DNA of 64,000 bases, taken from Fen-549 sp050011315. Its GTDB lineage: Bacteria; Actinomycetota; Thermoleophilia; Gaiellales; Gaiellaceae. Positions within the stretch are counted from its first letter, which is position 1. Each line of letters starts with the position of its first letter. The stretch spans positions 1 to 64,000 of the forward strand of contig JBEKJI010000001.1 of the NCBI GenBank assembly GCA_050011315.1. The letters run 5' to 3'. Of the stretch, positions 27,414-35,298 are shown in pieces. A model generated the notes under the pieces. It was not told the DNA's origin and did no database searches. It worked only from the letters and a program-made list of their open reading frames with translations. Position numbers and translations under genes: made by a program.

Positions 27414-27981
27414 TTGACCCTCCCTCGTCGGGCGCGGGAATGAGCAGGACGGCGTCCTCGCCGTCGACCTCGGCCAGGCGCACCTGGATGCGTTCACTGC
27501 GCGAGGTGGGCAGGTTCTTACCGGTGTAGTCGGGACGGATGGGAAGCTCGCGGTGGCCGCGGTCGACGAGTACGGCCAGCTGCACGCGCTCGGGCCGGCC
27601 GTAGTCGAACAGCGCCTCGATCGCCGCCCTGATCGTGCGACCGGTGTAGAGGACGTCGTCGACGAGGATGCAGGTCTTCCCCTCGAGTGGGAAGTCGAGC
27701 GAGGTCGCCCGTACGACCGGCTGCGGGTGCAGAGGCGCCTCGCCGCCGCGCACCTGCACGTCGTCGCGGTAGAAGGTGATGTCGATCACGCCGAGGTCGA
27801 TCTCGACTCCGGCGCGCTCGGCGATCAGCTTGCGCAGGCGCTCGGCGATCGGGACGCCGCGGCAGTGAATGCCGACAAGCGCGACCCGTTCCAGGTCGTC
27901 AGCCTGCTCGATCAACTCGTGGGCGATGCGCGTGAGGGTGCGCTCAATCGACTCGGCGTCGAGGACGATCTTCCCCGCCAC
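27406..27981 (-). CDS. pyrR: Bifunctional pyr operon regulator / uracil phosphoribosyltransferase PyrR
   Basis: RNA-binding regulator of the pyr operon with UPRTase-type fold. The PRPP-binding motif is CILVDDVLYTGRTIRAA, with ALVGIHCRGVPIAERL and DITFYRDD earlier. It is 191 residues long. The start is GTG at 27981. There is no strong Shine-Dalgarno directly before it; instead a short inverted repeat CTGAG-ttc-CTCAG overlaps the leader ORF stop. A PyrR target hairpin lies 75 nt further upstream, so pyrR regulates its own operon. Confidence 0.95.
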   Translation of the reverse strand: MAGKIVLDAESIERTLTRIAHELIEQADDLERVALVGIHCRGVPIAERLRKLIAERAGVEIDLGVIDITFYRDDVQVRGGEAPLHPQPVVRATSLDFPLEGKTCILVDDVLYTGRTIRAAIEALFDYGRPERVQLAVLVDRGHRELPIRPDYTGKNLPTSRSERIQVRLAEVDGEDAVLLIPAPDEGGSNG

Positions 27982-27995
27982 GCTGCCTGAGGAAC

Positions 27996-28043
27996 TCAGA
28001 GCCGGTACCCGCTCGCGGGCCTATTTCCGGCAGGGTTCGTCAT
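27996..28043 (-). CDS. 15-codon leader ORF upstream of pyrR
   Basis: An ATG at 28043 follows AAAGGAGACGAG, the best ribosome-binding site in the leader, and encodes MTNPAGNRPASGYRL before TGA. It starts just downstream of the PyrR-binding hairpin and ends 14 nt before the pyrR GTG. I infer that PyrR bound to the hairpin blocks this ribosome-binding site and that pyrR translation is coupled to it. This matches the translational control described for mycobacterial pyr operons. Confidence 0.6.
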   Translation of the reverse strand: MTNPAGNRPASGYRL

Positions 28044-28055
28044 CTCGTCTCCTTT

Positions 28056-28073
28056 CCGGCCTCTCTGGACCGG
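28056..28073 (-). promoter_or_regulatory. pyrR: PyrR-binding RNA hairpin
   Basis: The transcript reads GGUCCAGAGAGGCC flanked by CC and GG. It matches the known PyrR binding-loop consensus (ARUCC-N-G-N-GAGGYU) in the UCCAGAGAGG core. The Shine-Dalgarno AAAGGAG follows within 5 nt, so bound PyrR with UMP would mask it. No terminator/antiterminator pair is visible here, which favours translational rather than attenuation control. Confidence 0.85.
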
Positions 28074-28132
28074 GTTAAAGGTATGCCTCGGCAAGATTAG
28101 CGCCTGGCGACGACGAGCGGCGAATCGAATGA

Positions 28133-29299
28133 TCAGAGTGGCAGCTCGGGCTCCGCGGTGCCGACCGGAGCCGGCGCCAGACGACCCAACCTGCCCGAGA
28201 GCGCGATCATCGCGATCGCGGAGCCGAGCGTAACCAGCAGCGCCGCTCGTAGCGATATCACCTCCGAGAGGCCGCCGATCACCGGTGCGACGAGTAGAAA
28301 GGCGGGCCACGCGGCAACCAGAAGCACAGCCAGACCCTGCCCTTCAGGCAGCGGCAGCTGCCCGGCGGCGCGAAAGAGCGTAGGTGCCTGGCACGAAAGT
28401 CCGACCCCAAAGAGCGCGAAGCCGAGGAGTACGGCGAGCGGCGTCGGAAATGCCAGCGCAAGTCCGAGCCCGCAGACCGCCACCAAGCTCCCGGCGCGCA
28501 CCAGTCCGCCCACCCCCATCCTCACTACCAATCTGTCGCCTTTGAGCCGCCCGACCGTCATCGTCAGTGAGTAGAGACCGAAGACCAGAGCCGCGACGGC
28601 GGTCGACGCGCCGATCCTGTGCGCGTAGACAGCGCTCCAGGAGGAAGCCGTGCCCTCGCAAAAGAGCTCGAAGAAGGCCACCGCGACGATCACCGCCAGC
28701 GCAAGCGAGAGATGAATCCGGCGATGATGCGCGCGGGGAGTCCTATCGGTCTCGATCAAGAAGAAGCCGATCGCGACTCCGACCGCGAGTAGGAGCGCGG
28801 ATACCACCAGTAGGTGAGCTCGGTAAGAGATGCCGAAGTGCGCCACCGGCGCCGCCGCCAACGCGCCGGCCATCATCCCGATCGAGAAACCGCCGTGCAT
28901 CGTGGAGAGGATCGTGCGCCGGTAGCGAGCCTCGAGCGCGATCGCCTGGGCGTTCATGCTCACCTGGACGAGGCCGTTCGAGGCTCCCATGAGAAAGAGC
29001 GCGAGAGCGAGCAACGGAGCTGTGGGGGCGAGCGCGATGAAGGCGAAGGCGAGCGCCGATAACGGCGCGGATACGCGCAGTAGAGAACGACTGCCGAAGC
29101 GCGTGCTTGCGAAGCCGGCCAGCGGCGAGGAGGCCATTGCACCGATAGTCATGCAGGCAAGCGTCAGGCCGAGCCTTGCGAGCGAGAAGTGGAACTCGCT
29201 CTGCACCGCCGGAATGCGCGCGGCCCAGCTGCCGACAAAGACGCCGGTCGAGGTGAAGATGGTCGTGAGGGAGACGCGCGCCTGGCGATCGCTGACCAT
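28133..29299 (-). CDS. Major facilitator superfamily transporter (YbjJ-like)
   Basis: A 388-residue membrane protein with about 12 predicted helices. The stretch MNAQAIALEARYRRTILSTMHGGFSIG resembles the YbjJ-type MFS subgroup, and GRLKGDRLV is the loop after helix 8. The substrate is unknown. It is upstream of the pyr leader on the same strand; about 60 bp separate its stop from the PyrR hairpin, so some pyr transcripts could read through from it. Confidence 0.8.
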   Translation of the reverse strand: MVSDRQARVSLTTIFTSTGVFVGSWAARIPAVQSEFHFSLARLGLTLACMTIGAMASSPLAGFASTRFGSRSLLRVSAPLSALAFAFIALAPTAPLLALALFLMGASNGLVQVSMNAQAIALEARYRRTILSTMHGGFSIGMMAGALAAAPVAHFGISYRAHLLVVSALLLAVGVAIGFFLIETDRTPRAHHRRIHLSLALAVIVAVAFFELFCEGTASSWSAVYAHRIGASTAVAALVFGLYSLTMTVGRLKGDRLVVRMGVGGLVRAGSLVAVCGLGLALAFPTPLAVLLGFALFGVGLSCQAPTLFRAAGQLPLPEGQGLAVLLVAAWPAFLLVAPVIGGLSEVISLRAALLVTLGSAIAMIALSGRLGRLAPAPVGTAEPELPL

Positions 29300-29414
29300 G
29301 AGCCAGAGGCTACCTGCGCCGCCGAGCTACCTCTGCGGTTCGCGTCCGGGTGCCGGGCGCCGGGGCATGGCTGAAAGAGACAGCCGAAAAAGGACGCCTG
29401 TTAATCTCGGCAGC

Positions 29415-29810
29415 GTGAAGCGTCTCGCCCCTTTCGCCTGGCTCGCGGTCGTGATCGCCGTGGTCGGGACGGCTCTAACCGGCAAAGCTCTAGGCATGTC
29501 GAACGTCTTCGTGGGCAGCGCTCTCGCGATCGCGGCGCTCGTCGGCGCCGCCGGCTACGCACTTCCTCCCCGCGATCTCGGTCACGTCGCGGGCGCCTTC
29601 ATCTTCGCCGGCTTGTCGTTTCAGCAGTTCGCCGGCGCGATCGGCGGCACGACGAGAGTTGCGCTGTACGCCGCCGACGCAATCGCGTTGCTCGCCGCCG
29701 GCGCTGTGCTCGGGCTGAGCGTCCATCGCAGAGAAACGAGCCGGCGTGGGTCAGGCTCGGGCTCGGAGTCCGGGACTCCGGCGCCGCTCGACCGCGACCG
29801 GAGTCGCTAG
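29415..29810 (+). CDS. Small integral membrane protein, unknown
   Basis: A 131-residue protein with four hydrophobic segments: near FAWLAVVIAVVGTAL, VGSALAIAALVGAAGY, HVAGAFIFAGLSF and LYAADAIALLAAGAVLGL. A hydrophilic Ser/Gly/Arg-rich tail follows. The GTG at 29415 is chosen as the first start before the first helix. It is divergent from the MFS gene and its stop overlaps that of the DUF2007 gene. I recognise no family. Confidence 0.6.
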   Translation: MKRLAPFAWLAVVIAVVGTALTGKALGMSNVFVGSALAIAALVGAAGYALPPRDLGHVAGAFIFAGLSFQQFAGAIGGTTRVALYAADAIALLAAGAVLGLSVHRRETSRRGSGSGSESGTPAPLDRDRSR

Positions 29811-30040
29811 GCGTCGGCAATCAGATCGTCGGGCTCGCTCATCGCCTCGATCGCCTCGAGCGCGTCCTCCATCCGGCTCTCGGGCACGAGCACCTTCTGC
29901 GGAGCGTCGGCGTTGTCGCCGGGGTCGCGCTCGACCGCGCACTCCAGCTCACACTCGATGCCGGCGGCTTGCAGCATCGACTCGATCTCCTCCGCCTCGG
30001 TGGCATCGGCGGCGACCGCTACCTGAACCATTCTCGTCAT
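29807..30040 (-). CDS. DUF2007-type putative signal-transducing protein
   Basis: A 77-residue acidic protein: VQVAVAADATEAEEIESMLQAAGIEC then KVLVPESRMEDALEAI. This is the DUF2007 pattern (ferredoxin-like small domain, function unproven). Its start overlaps the rnz stop by 4 nt (ATGA), so it is probably co-translated with RNase Z. Confidence 0.7.
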   Translation of the reverse strand: MTRMVQVAVAADATEAEEIESMLQAAGIECELECAVERDPGDNADAPQKVLVPESRMEDALEAIEAMSEPDDLIADA

Positions 30041-31053
30041 TCGGCCTTCTCCTCACTCGAAGTGCCGGGAACGGCCGGCTGCTGTCCAGCTCCGCTTCCG
30101 TCCTCGGGAAGCGCCCCACCCTTGATCAGACGGGGCTCACCCCGCTCCTGGAATGGCAACTCGATGATATCGAAGTCTTTCGGGACGGCCGTGTTCGCAA
30201 ACAGCTCGCGCGCTTCGCGCAGCACCTCCGGGCCGAAATACCGGGTCGAGACGTGGGTGAGCGCGAGCATCTTCACGGCGCCCGCGAGAGCGACCTGAGC
30301 GGCCTCGGCCGCCGTCGAGTGCCGAGTTTCCTCGGCGCGCTCGCGTTCGTCGGCGCAGAAGGTCGCCTCGTGGACGAGGAGATCGGCGCCCCTGGCCGCT
30401 TCGACCACGGCTCGTGCCGGCGCGGTGTCGCCCGAGAGCACCAGCTTGCGCGCGGCCCGTGGCGGTCCCAGCACCTGCTCGGGCTTGACGACGACGCCAT
30501 CGGCGAGCGTGACTGGCTCGCCATGTTGCAGGGCACCGCGCTCCGAGCCCGGCGGCACACCCAGCGAGTCGGCGGTCTCGACATCGAAACGCCCCGGTCG
30601 CGGCAGCTCCACGAGCGCGTAGCCGAGCGCCACGACGCCGTGCTCGACCGCGAAGGTCTCGAGCACGTAGCCGTCCCGCTCGAGCGACTCTCCGGGCCGC
30701 AGCTCCACCAGCTCGACCGCGAAGGTGAGGCGACCGAAGATCTTGCGCAGGCTGGCGAAGAGATCGTTCAGCCCGGGCGGGCCGTAAACGGTGATCGGCA
30801 ACTCGCGCCCCCGGAGCGAGAAGGTCTTGAGCATCCCCGGTAAGCCCAGATAGTGATCGGCGTGAAAGTGGGTGAGGAAGACCTCGGTTAGATCGACCAG
30901 CCCGAGCGTCGAGCGCAGGAACTGGCGCTGTGTCCCCTCGCCGCAGTCGAAGAGCAGGCGCTCGCCGCCCCGGCGCACGACGAGCGCCGTCGGCGACCGC
31001 CTCGAGGTCGGCATCGAGCCCGCGGTACCGAGAAAGACGACGTCGAGATCCAC
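30037..31053 (-). CDS. rnz: Ribonuclease Z
   Basis: Removes the 3' trailer from tRNA precursors. Metallo-beta-lactamase fold with LFDCGEGTQRQF, the zinc motif THFHADHYLGLPG, then SGDTAPA, HEATF and LTHVSTRYF. The length is 338 residues with a Gly/Pro/Glu-rich C-terminal tail beyond the usual end. The start is GTG at 31053, 9 bp after the stop of the PASTA-like remnant. Confidence 0.93.
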   Translation of the reverse strand: MDLDVVFLGTAGSMPTSRRSPTALVVRRGGERLLFDCGEGTQRQFLRSTLGLVDLTEVFLTHFHADHYLGLPGMLKTFSLRGRELPITVYGPPGLNDLFASLRKIFGRLTFAVELVELRPGESLERDGYVLETFAVEHGVVALGYALVELPRPGRFDVETADSLGVPPGSERGALQHGEPVTLADGVVVKPEQVLGPPRAARKLVLSGDTAPARAVVEAARGADLLVHEATFCADERERAEETRHSTAAEAAQVALAGAVKMLALTHVSTRYFGPEVLREARELFANTAVPKDFDIIELPFQERGEPRLIKGGALPEDGSGAGQQPAVPGTSSEEKAE

Positions 31054-31062
31054 GGCCGGATC

Positions 31063-31332
31063 TTACGCTCCGCCACCCCGGCTACCAGGCCACCGCTTCC
31101 TCTTGCTGACGACGAGGTGCACCTTCGTACCCTTCTTCAGGTGCTTACCTGCGCACGGGCTCGGCGAGATGGCGCGTCCCTTCGTGACCTTACGGGAGTA
31201 GGCCCGGCGGATCGTGCACTTGCCCTTTCTGATCGCGCGCTTGGCGGCTCGAGCGGGCCACCTCAGCTCCTTAGCCCAATGCTCCGCAGCCAGACACAGC
31301 AGGAGGCCGAGTCGAATAGTCCTAGACCGGGG
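31063..31332 (-). pseudogene. PASTA-domain-like remnant in frame after the stop of the secreted protein
   Basis: The frame of the upstream 1079-residue gene stays open after its TAA for about 89 codons. It encodes a basic stretch with RRAYSRKVTKGRAISPSP, CAGKHLKKGTKVHLVVSKRK, a PASTA-like pattern (rG.visqsP.aG..l..GtkV.lvVSkg). There is no ATG, GTG or TTG in frame. It is therefore either a tail lost to a nonsense mutation or the end of a neighbouring gene that decayed. A sequencing error at the TAA would make one longer protein. Confidence 0.55.
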
Positions 31333-34300
31333 TTAGTGCTTGATCTTGAACTTCTTGATCGCCGGAGTCTTGTCGACCCTGCCGGCGTGGTCCTTAGCCC
31401 TTACCCAGAAGGTGTGCTTACCGGGCTTCAGGGTCTTGTAGGTCTTGCCAGAACGGCAGGACGAGTACCTCGTCTTGTCCAGCTTGCACTGGAAGCTGTA
31501 CGGCTTCGAGCCGCCGGAGCCGACGAACTTGAAGGTCGCCGTCCGCTTCCCGGAGTTGATCTTCGCCTTGGTGATCTTCGTCTGGGGCGGTTTTTTCGTC
31601 GTCTTCAGGTTGAAGGTGGCCTTCACCGAGTGGTTCCCGCTCATCGTCAGCATGCAGCTGCTCCGCCCTGAGCAAGCGCCAGAGAAGCCGGCGAAGGTGG
31701 AGCCAGCTCGTGGGCTAGCGCTCAAGCCGACCGAGCTACCGTAGGCGAAGGCGTGCGAGCAGGTAGAGCCGCAGTTGATCCCGGCCGGGCTCGAGGTGAC
31801 CGTGCCGCTCCCACTCCCGCTCTTCGTGACGGAGAGCGTCCTCGTCTGCAGGGCGAACGTGGCCGTGACGGATCGGTCCGCATCCATCGTCAGCGAGCAG
31901 CTGCCCGTCCCCGAGCAGGCGCCCGACCAGCCGGCGAAGCTGGAGCCGGCTTGTGGGCTAACGCTCAAGCTGACCGAGCTACCGTAGGCGAAGGCGTGCG
32001 AGCAGGTAGAGCCGCAGTTGATCCCGGCCGGGTTGGAGGTGACCGTGCCTGTGCCGCCGCCGGCGCTTACCACCGCGAGCGTCCGCGGCGGCAGGAGGAC
32101 ATAGCGATAGATACCTGCATCCACCAACCCGCTCGCGGTGGTCAGAGATGTCCGGGGTGTTTCAGCAGCCGTGCCGGTGGTCGCTCCTGGGTCGCCACCG
32201 GATGTGGCTGCATAGCGGATCGTGCTCGCCGTGGTCGGAGATGTCTGGGGTGTTGCAGCAGCCGTGCTGCTGGTCGTTCCTGCGGCGCCACCGGATGTGG
32301 CTGCATAGAGGATCGTGTGGCCGTCCGCATCGGCGTAGCCCAGCGCCTGGATCTGGAGAGTGCCGAGAACCCCTGCCGCCTGCGTCCAGGTGTCTCCCGC
32401 GTTGGTCGATAGGGAAAGGCCGGTCCCGCCGGCGCCATAGAGTCGGGTGGAATCTCCATCGACGAACGTGGGATAGCCACCTTCCTGCGCCTTCTCCCAT
32501 GTTGCGCCGCCGTCGAAGGAGCGGTAGGGACCTTGATCGGTCGCAACGAACAGAACCTGCCGAGGATGAGTGGCGATGGCGATCTTGTTCGCGTACTCCA
32601 TGTACGGTTGCTGCAGATCATCGATGCGGTCCCAGTTCGCCCCGCTGTTCGTGCTCCGATAGACCCCCGTTCCGCCTGTTGCCAGGTAAACCAGCCCCGG
32701 CGTCTCAGGGTCAAAGGCGATACTCGAAATCCAGGCCAGGTCTTGCGGCATGGTGACGAGCTGCCAGGACACTCCGTAATCGCTGCTAGATAGCAGGCCT
32801 CCACCGGCGATAAGTGGAGCTGTCCCGGGGCTAGTTCGAAGACCGACCAGCAGATGGCCGGGGTGGTAAGGGTCTGCCGCCATGGCCCAGGGCATGCCGG
32901 TCGGCAAAGACGGGGACGTGTTCCATCCCAAGTCAGACCAATGCTCACCCACATCCGTACTCACGTAGAAGCCAGAGTCGGCTGCCACGTAGAGACGCTG
33001 GGGGTTAAAGGGGTCTTCGCGGACCTGTCGCACGGTGCCGGAACCAGCAATCGGGAGGTATGTCCAGTTGTTGGCGCCGTCATTGCTGCGATAGATCCCC
33101 GGCCAGCTGATAAACGTCGCAAAGACCCGCAGCGGATCGGCCCGGGAGACTTCCAGTGAGTAGCAGACCATGCCCGCCAGTCCCTGACTCTTGATCTTCC
33201 AGGTTTGACCGCCATCGGTGGTCTTCTGTACCCCGTAGGTACCGTCTCCGATGTAGCCGATCTGGAGATTGGCCGGGTCGAAGCTGATCTCGCCGTTGGC
33301 TGTCGTCGGGCCAAACCACTGCCAGTTCAGGCCGCCATCTGTGGAGTGATGCCGGCTGGTGTAGACCGAGTCTGCGCTGGTGAACGTGACGAACGAGGAT
33401 CCGCCGCCGTCCGTTGGCGTCACGTCTTGCCAGCTTGTAAGGGCTGCATCCGTGCTCTTATAGATTTCGCCGGGATAGGAGCTGGAGGCGATCCACACTT
33501 CAGTGGGTCTATCGGGGTTGTAGGTGATCACCCCTGTATTTCCGAGACTGCTGAGGGAAGGCTTCTTGACCTCGCTCCAGGTGTCGCCACTATCGCTGGA
33601 TTGAAAGACCCGCGCATCCGAGGTTGCCAGCACCATCTTCTGCGAAAGATCCGTGGGGTCAAAGGCGACGTCTTGAACGGCGAGGCCTTCCATGTCTGCC
33701 ACGATCTGCCAGGACGTCCCGCCGTCTGTGGACTTGATCAATCCGAAGGCGTCGCCGGGATACGGATCACCATATTTTTGGGACGAACTAATGAAGAGAA
33801 CCTGAGGATCGTGTGGCGATACATACACCTGTGGGAAGTTCAGGGAACGTCCGTCCGGCCAAGTGTTCGGCATCAACTTGGTCCAGGTGACACCTTCGTC
33901 CTGCGAACGGTGAAGACCTTTGTAGTCAAACCCGTATAGCCAGTCAGGGTTGTGTGGATCGACCGCGAACTTGCCGAAGTTGATGTATACATCAGCGCTG
34001 ACGTATGTCCAGTGCTCGCCGGCATCCTGGCTACGGAACAGCCCTGCGATCCCGTCGGCCGGAGCGTAGAGGGTGTTGGGGTCGCCGGGCTTCATCAGGA
34101 TCTGACGCACTTCTCCGCCGAAGAGGTCACCGCCGTTCCACTGTCCGATGCCCTGCGTGACGGTGAAAGCGCTTGCCAGCGTGGCGGTCCCGCCGTCCGG
34201 ATTGACGACCGTGAGCGAATAGACGCCGGGGTCCATTCCCCAGGGCACGGTGGCGGTCAGGGTCGTGCTGTTCACCCAGGTCACGTCGGTCAAGGCCGTG

Positions 34301-34572
34301 CTTCCCAGCGAGGCCGTCGGCGAGGTCACCACGACCGTACCCGTGCCGTCCATCACGGCCGTGAAATCGGTCCCGGTGATGGTGACGGGAGTGTCGATGT
34401 CGTTGGGCGCAGAGGCGGGGTCGATGGCGCTCACCGTGGGGACGATCGGGTCCGCCAGAGCGGTCCAGGTCGGAGCGAGGCTCGCGAGCGTCGGTGGTTG
34501 GGCGCTGGTTGCCCCGCCCAGGGCGAGCGCCAGCAGGCCAGTAAGGGTGAGGGAGAGGAGGAGCTTCTTCAT
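31333..34572 (-). CDS. Large secreted chimeric surface protein: IPT/TIG, BNR/sortilin-like repeats, InlB-type repeats
   Basis: A 1079-residue exported protein. Signal peptide 1-24 (LALALGGATSA then Gln), an IPT/TIG domain about 43-138, and then about 600 residues of BNR/VPS10-like beta-propeller repeats with recurrent STDGGxSWQ and SxDxGxxW Asp boxes. Next is a Thr/Ser/Ala linker built from two 31-residue units, two near-identical 81-residue InlB-B-like modules with paired cysteines (SPAGINCGSTCSHAFAYGSS), and a Lys-rich Ig-like end. The propeller region looks less GC-biased than neighbouring genes, suggesting a transferred segment joined to local tail modules. A glycan- or protein-binding surface role is inferred. 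Confidence 0.8.
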   Translation of the reverse strand: MKKLLLSLTLTGLLALALGGATSAQPPTLASLAPTWTALADPIVPTVSAIDPASAPNDIDTPVTITGTDFTAVMDGTGTVVVTSPTASLGSTALTDVTWVNSTTLTATVPWGMDPGVYSLTVVNPDGGTATLASAFTVTQGIGQWNGGDLFGGEVRQILMKPGDPNTLYAPADGIAGLFRSQDAGEHWTYVSADVYINFGKFAVDPHNPDWLYGFDYKGLHRSQDEGVTWTKLMPNTWPDGRSLNFPQVYVSPHDPQVLFISSSQKYGDPYPGDAFGLIKSTDGGTSWQIVADMEGLAVQDVAFDPTDLSQKMVLATSDARVFQSSDSGDTWSEVKKPSLSSLGNTGVITYNPDRPTEVWIASSSYPGEIYKSTDAALTSWQDVTPTDGGGSSFVTFTSADSVYTSRHHSTDGGLNWQWFGPTTANGEISFDPANLQIGYIGDGTYGVQKTTDGGQTWKIKSQGLAGMVCYSLEVSRADPLRVFATFISWPGIYRSNDGANNWTYLPIAGSGTVRQVREDPFNPQRLYVAADSGFYVSTDVGEHWSDLGWNTSPSLPTGMPWAMAADPYHPGHLLVGLRTSPGTAPLIAGGGLLSSSDYGVSWQLVTMPQDLAWISSIAFDPETPGLVYLATGGTGVYRSTNSGANWDRIDDLQQPYMEYANKIAIATHPRQVLFVATDQGPYRSFDGGATWEKAQEGGYPTFVDGDSTRLYGAGGTGLSLSTNAGDTWTQAAGVLGTLQIQALGYADADGHTILYAATSGGAAGTTSSTAAATPQTSPTTASTIRYAATSGGDPGATTGTAAETPRTSLTTASGLVDAGIYRYVLLPPRTLAVVSAGGGTGTVTSNPAGINCGSTCSHAFAYGSSVSLSVSPQAGSSFAGWSGACSGTGSCSLTMDADRSVTATFALQTRTLSVTKSGSGSGTVTSSPAGINCGSTCSHAFAYGSSVGLSASPRAGSTFAGFSGACSGRSSCMLTMSGNHSVKATFNLKTTKKPPQTKITKAKINSGKRTATFKFVGSGGSKPYSFQCKLDKTRYSSCRSGKTYKTLKPGKHTFWVRAKDHAGRVDKTPAIKKFKIKH
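31729..32032 (-). repeat. 243-bp period duplication in the secreted-protein tail
   Basis: A 61-bp block is identical at 31729-31789 and 31972-32032. The repeat unit is 243 bp (81 codons) and encodes the two InlB-like Cys modules. Identity at the DNA level over this block suggests recent duplication or gene conversion. Confidence 0.85.
32138..32323 (-). repeat. 93-bp tandem repeat encoding the linker
   Basis: Two 93-bp units begin at 32138 and 32231 and encode 31-residue units starting YAATSGG and rich in Thr, Ala and Ser. They join the propeller to the Cys modules, and are probably a flexible, possibly variable-length spacer. Confidence 0.75.
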
Positions 34573-35298
34573 GGCACGACCCTCGGGGGAGTGGTGTGCC
34601 TCGTCGCCGCCGGCGGCGGGGTAAGGCCCGCGTGGCGCGGGCCACCGGGTGAGTATAGGCCGCTCGCAGGGCTGGTGACTGGGCCCCGTTCAGCGGTCCA
34701 CGCCCTGGGATAGGAGGGAGCCGGCTGCAGTGTGCGTGGCAGCCGTCGCTGGGCGACGAGTGAGAGGTCAGGCCCGGCAATCGGCGCCGCTGCGCTGGCC
34801 TTGGCGTCACAGGTGATGAAGGACCTGTCGCGGCGGCGGAAGTCGACAGCACAACGGGTCGTCACTTCCCGATCGCCCGGACGGACTTGCCGCCTCCGTG
34901 GATTGCCGGTTCGAGTCCGCCTAAGGGTCTGAAAGGGGACAGCTCGAAACCGGCACAATGTACGCGACCTTTACAGGAGTGCCGGGCTCGAGGCGGAGGT
35001 CCGAAACAGCCTTCAACAAGGCTAATGAGAGATGGGCCGTGCTCGACTCGAACCAGGTGTCTCCCGCTTTCTCGGGGCGCCGCTGGCCGCGCTTTGCCGG
35101 AGGAGACAGTGTCGACACACGGCTCCGGAGAGCGAAGTGCGGTCAGCGGTGTCAGGCGGCTCCGAAGGCCGGTCGCGCCCGGCCGGTAGGAGCCGCCGGC
35201 CGAGGAAGCGGGACGGTTCTCGCTGGACATTAGTCGGTACCTGTCCTATCCTTCGCGCGCTTGAAGTAGGTCACTGCGGCTTTACCTCTTTTTGCGGT
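34573..35298. other. 726-bp gap upstream of the secreted protein and HD-GYP gene
   Basis: No convincing gene. It is the divergent control region between the secreted protein (minus) and the HD-GYP gene (plus). An 8-bp perfect hairpin GGCCCGCG-tgg-CGCGGGCC lies at 34625-34643, about 53 nt upstream of the secreted-protein start. GGTTCGAGTCC at 34908 looks like a tRNA T-loop but has no cloverleaf around it. A c-di-GMP riboswitch was looked for and not recognised. Confidence 0.5.

Noticed and set aside
34890..34960. tRNA-like T-loop GGTTCGAGTCC
   Set aside because: The T-stem has a mismatch and there is no matching acceptor stem, anticodon arm or D arm at the right distance on either strand.
34862..35233. 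Overlapping reading frames of about 90-120 codons on both strands
   Set aside because: They are compositional frames in GC-rich DNA, without ribosome-binding sites or family motifs.
35230..35298. c-di-GMP riboswitch before the HD-GYP gene
   Set aside because: No GEMM-type core sequences or pairing were recognisable.
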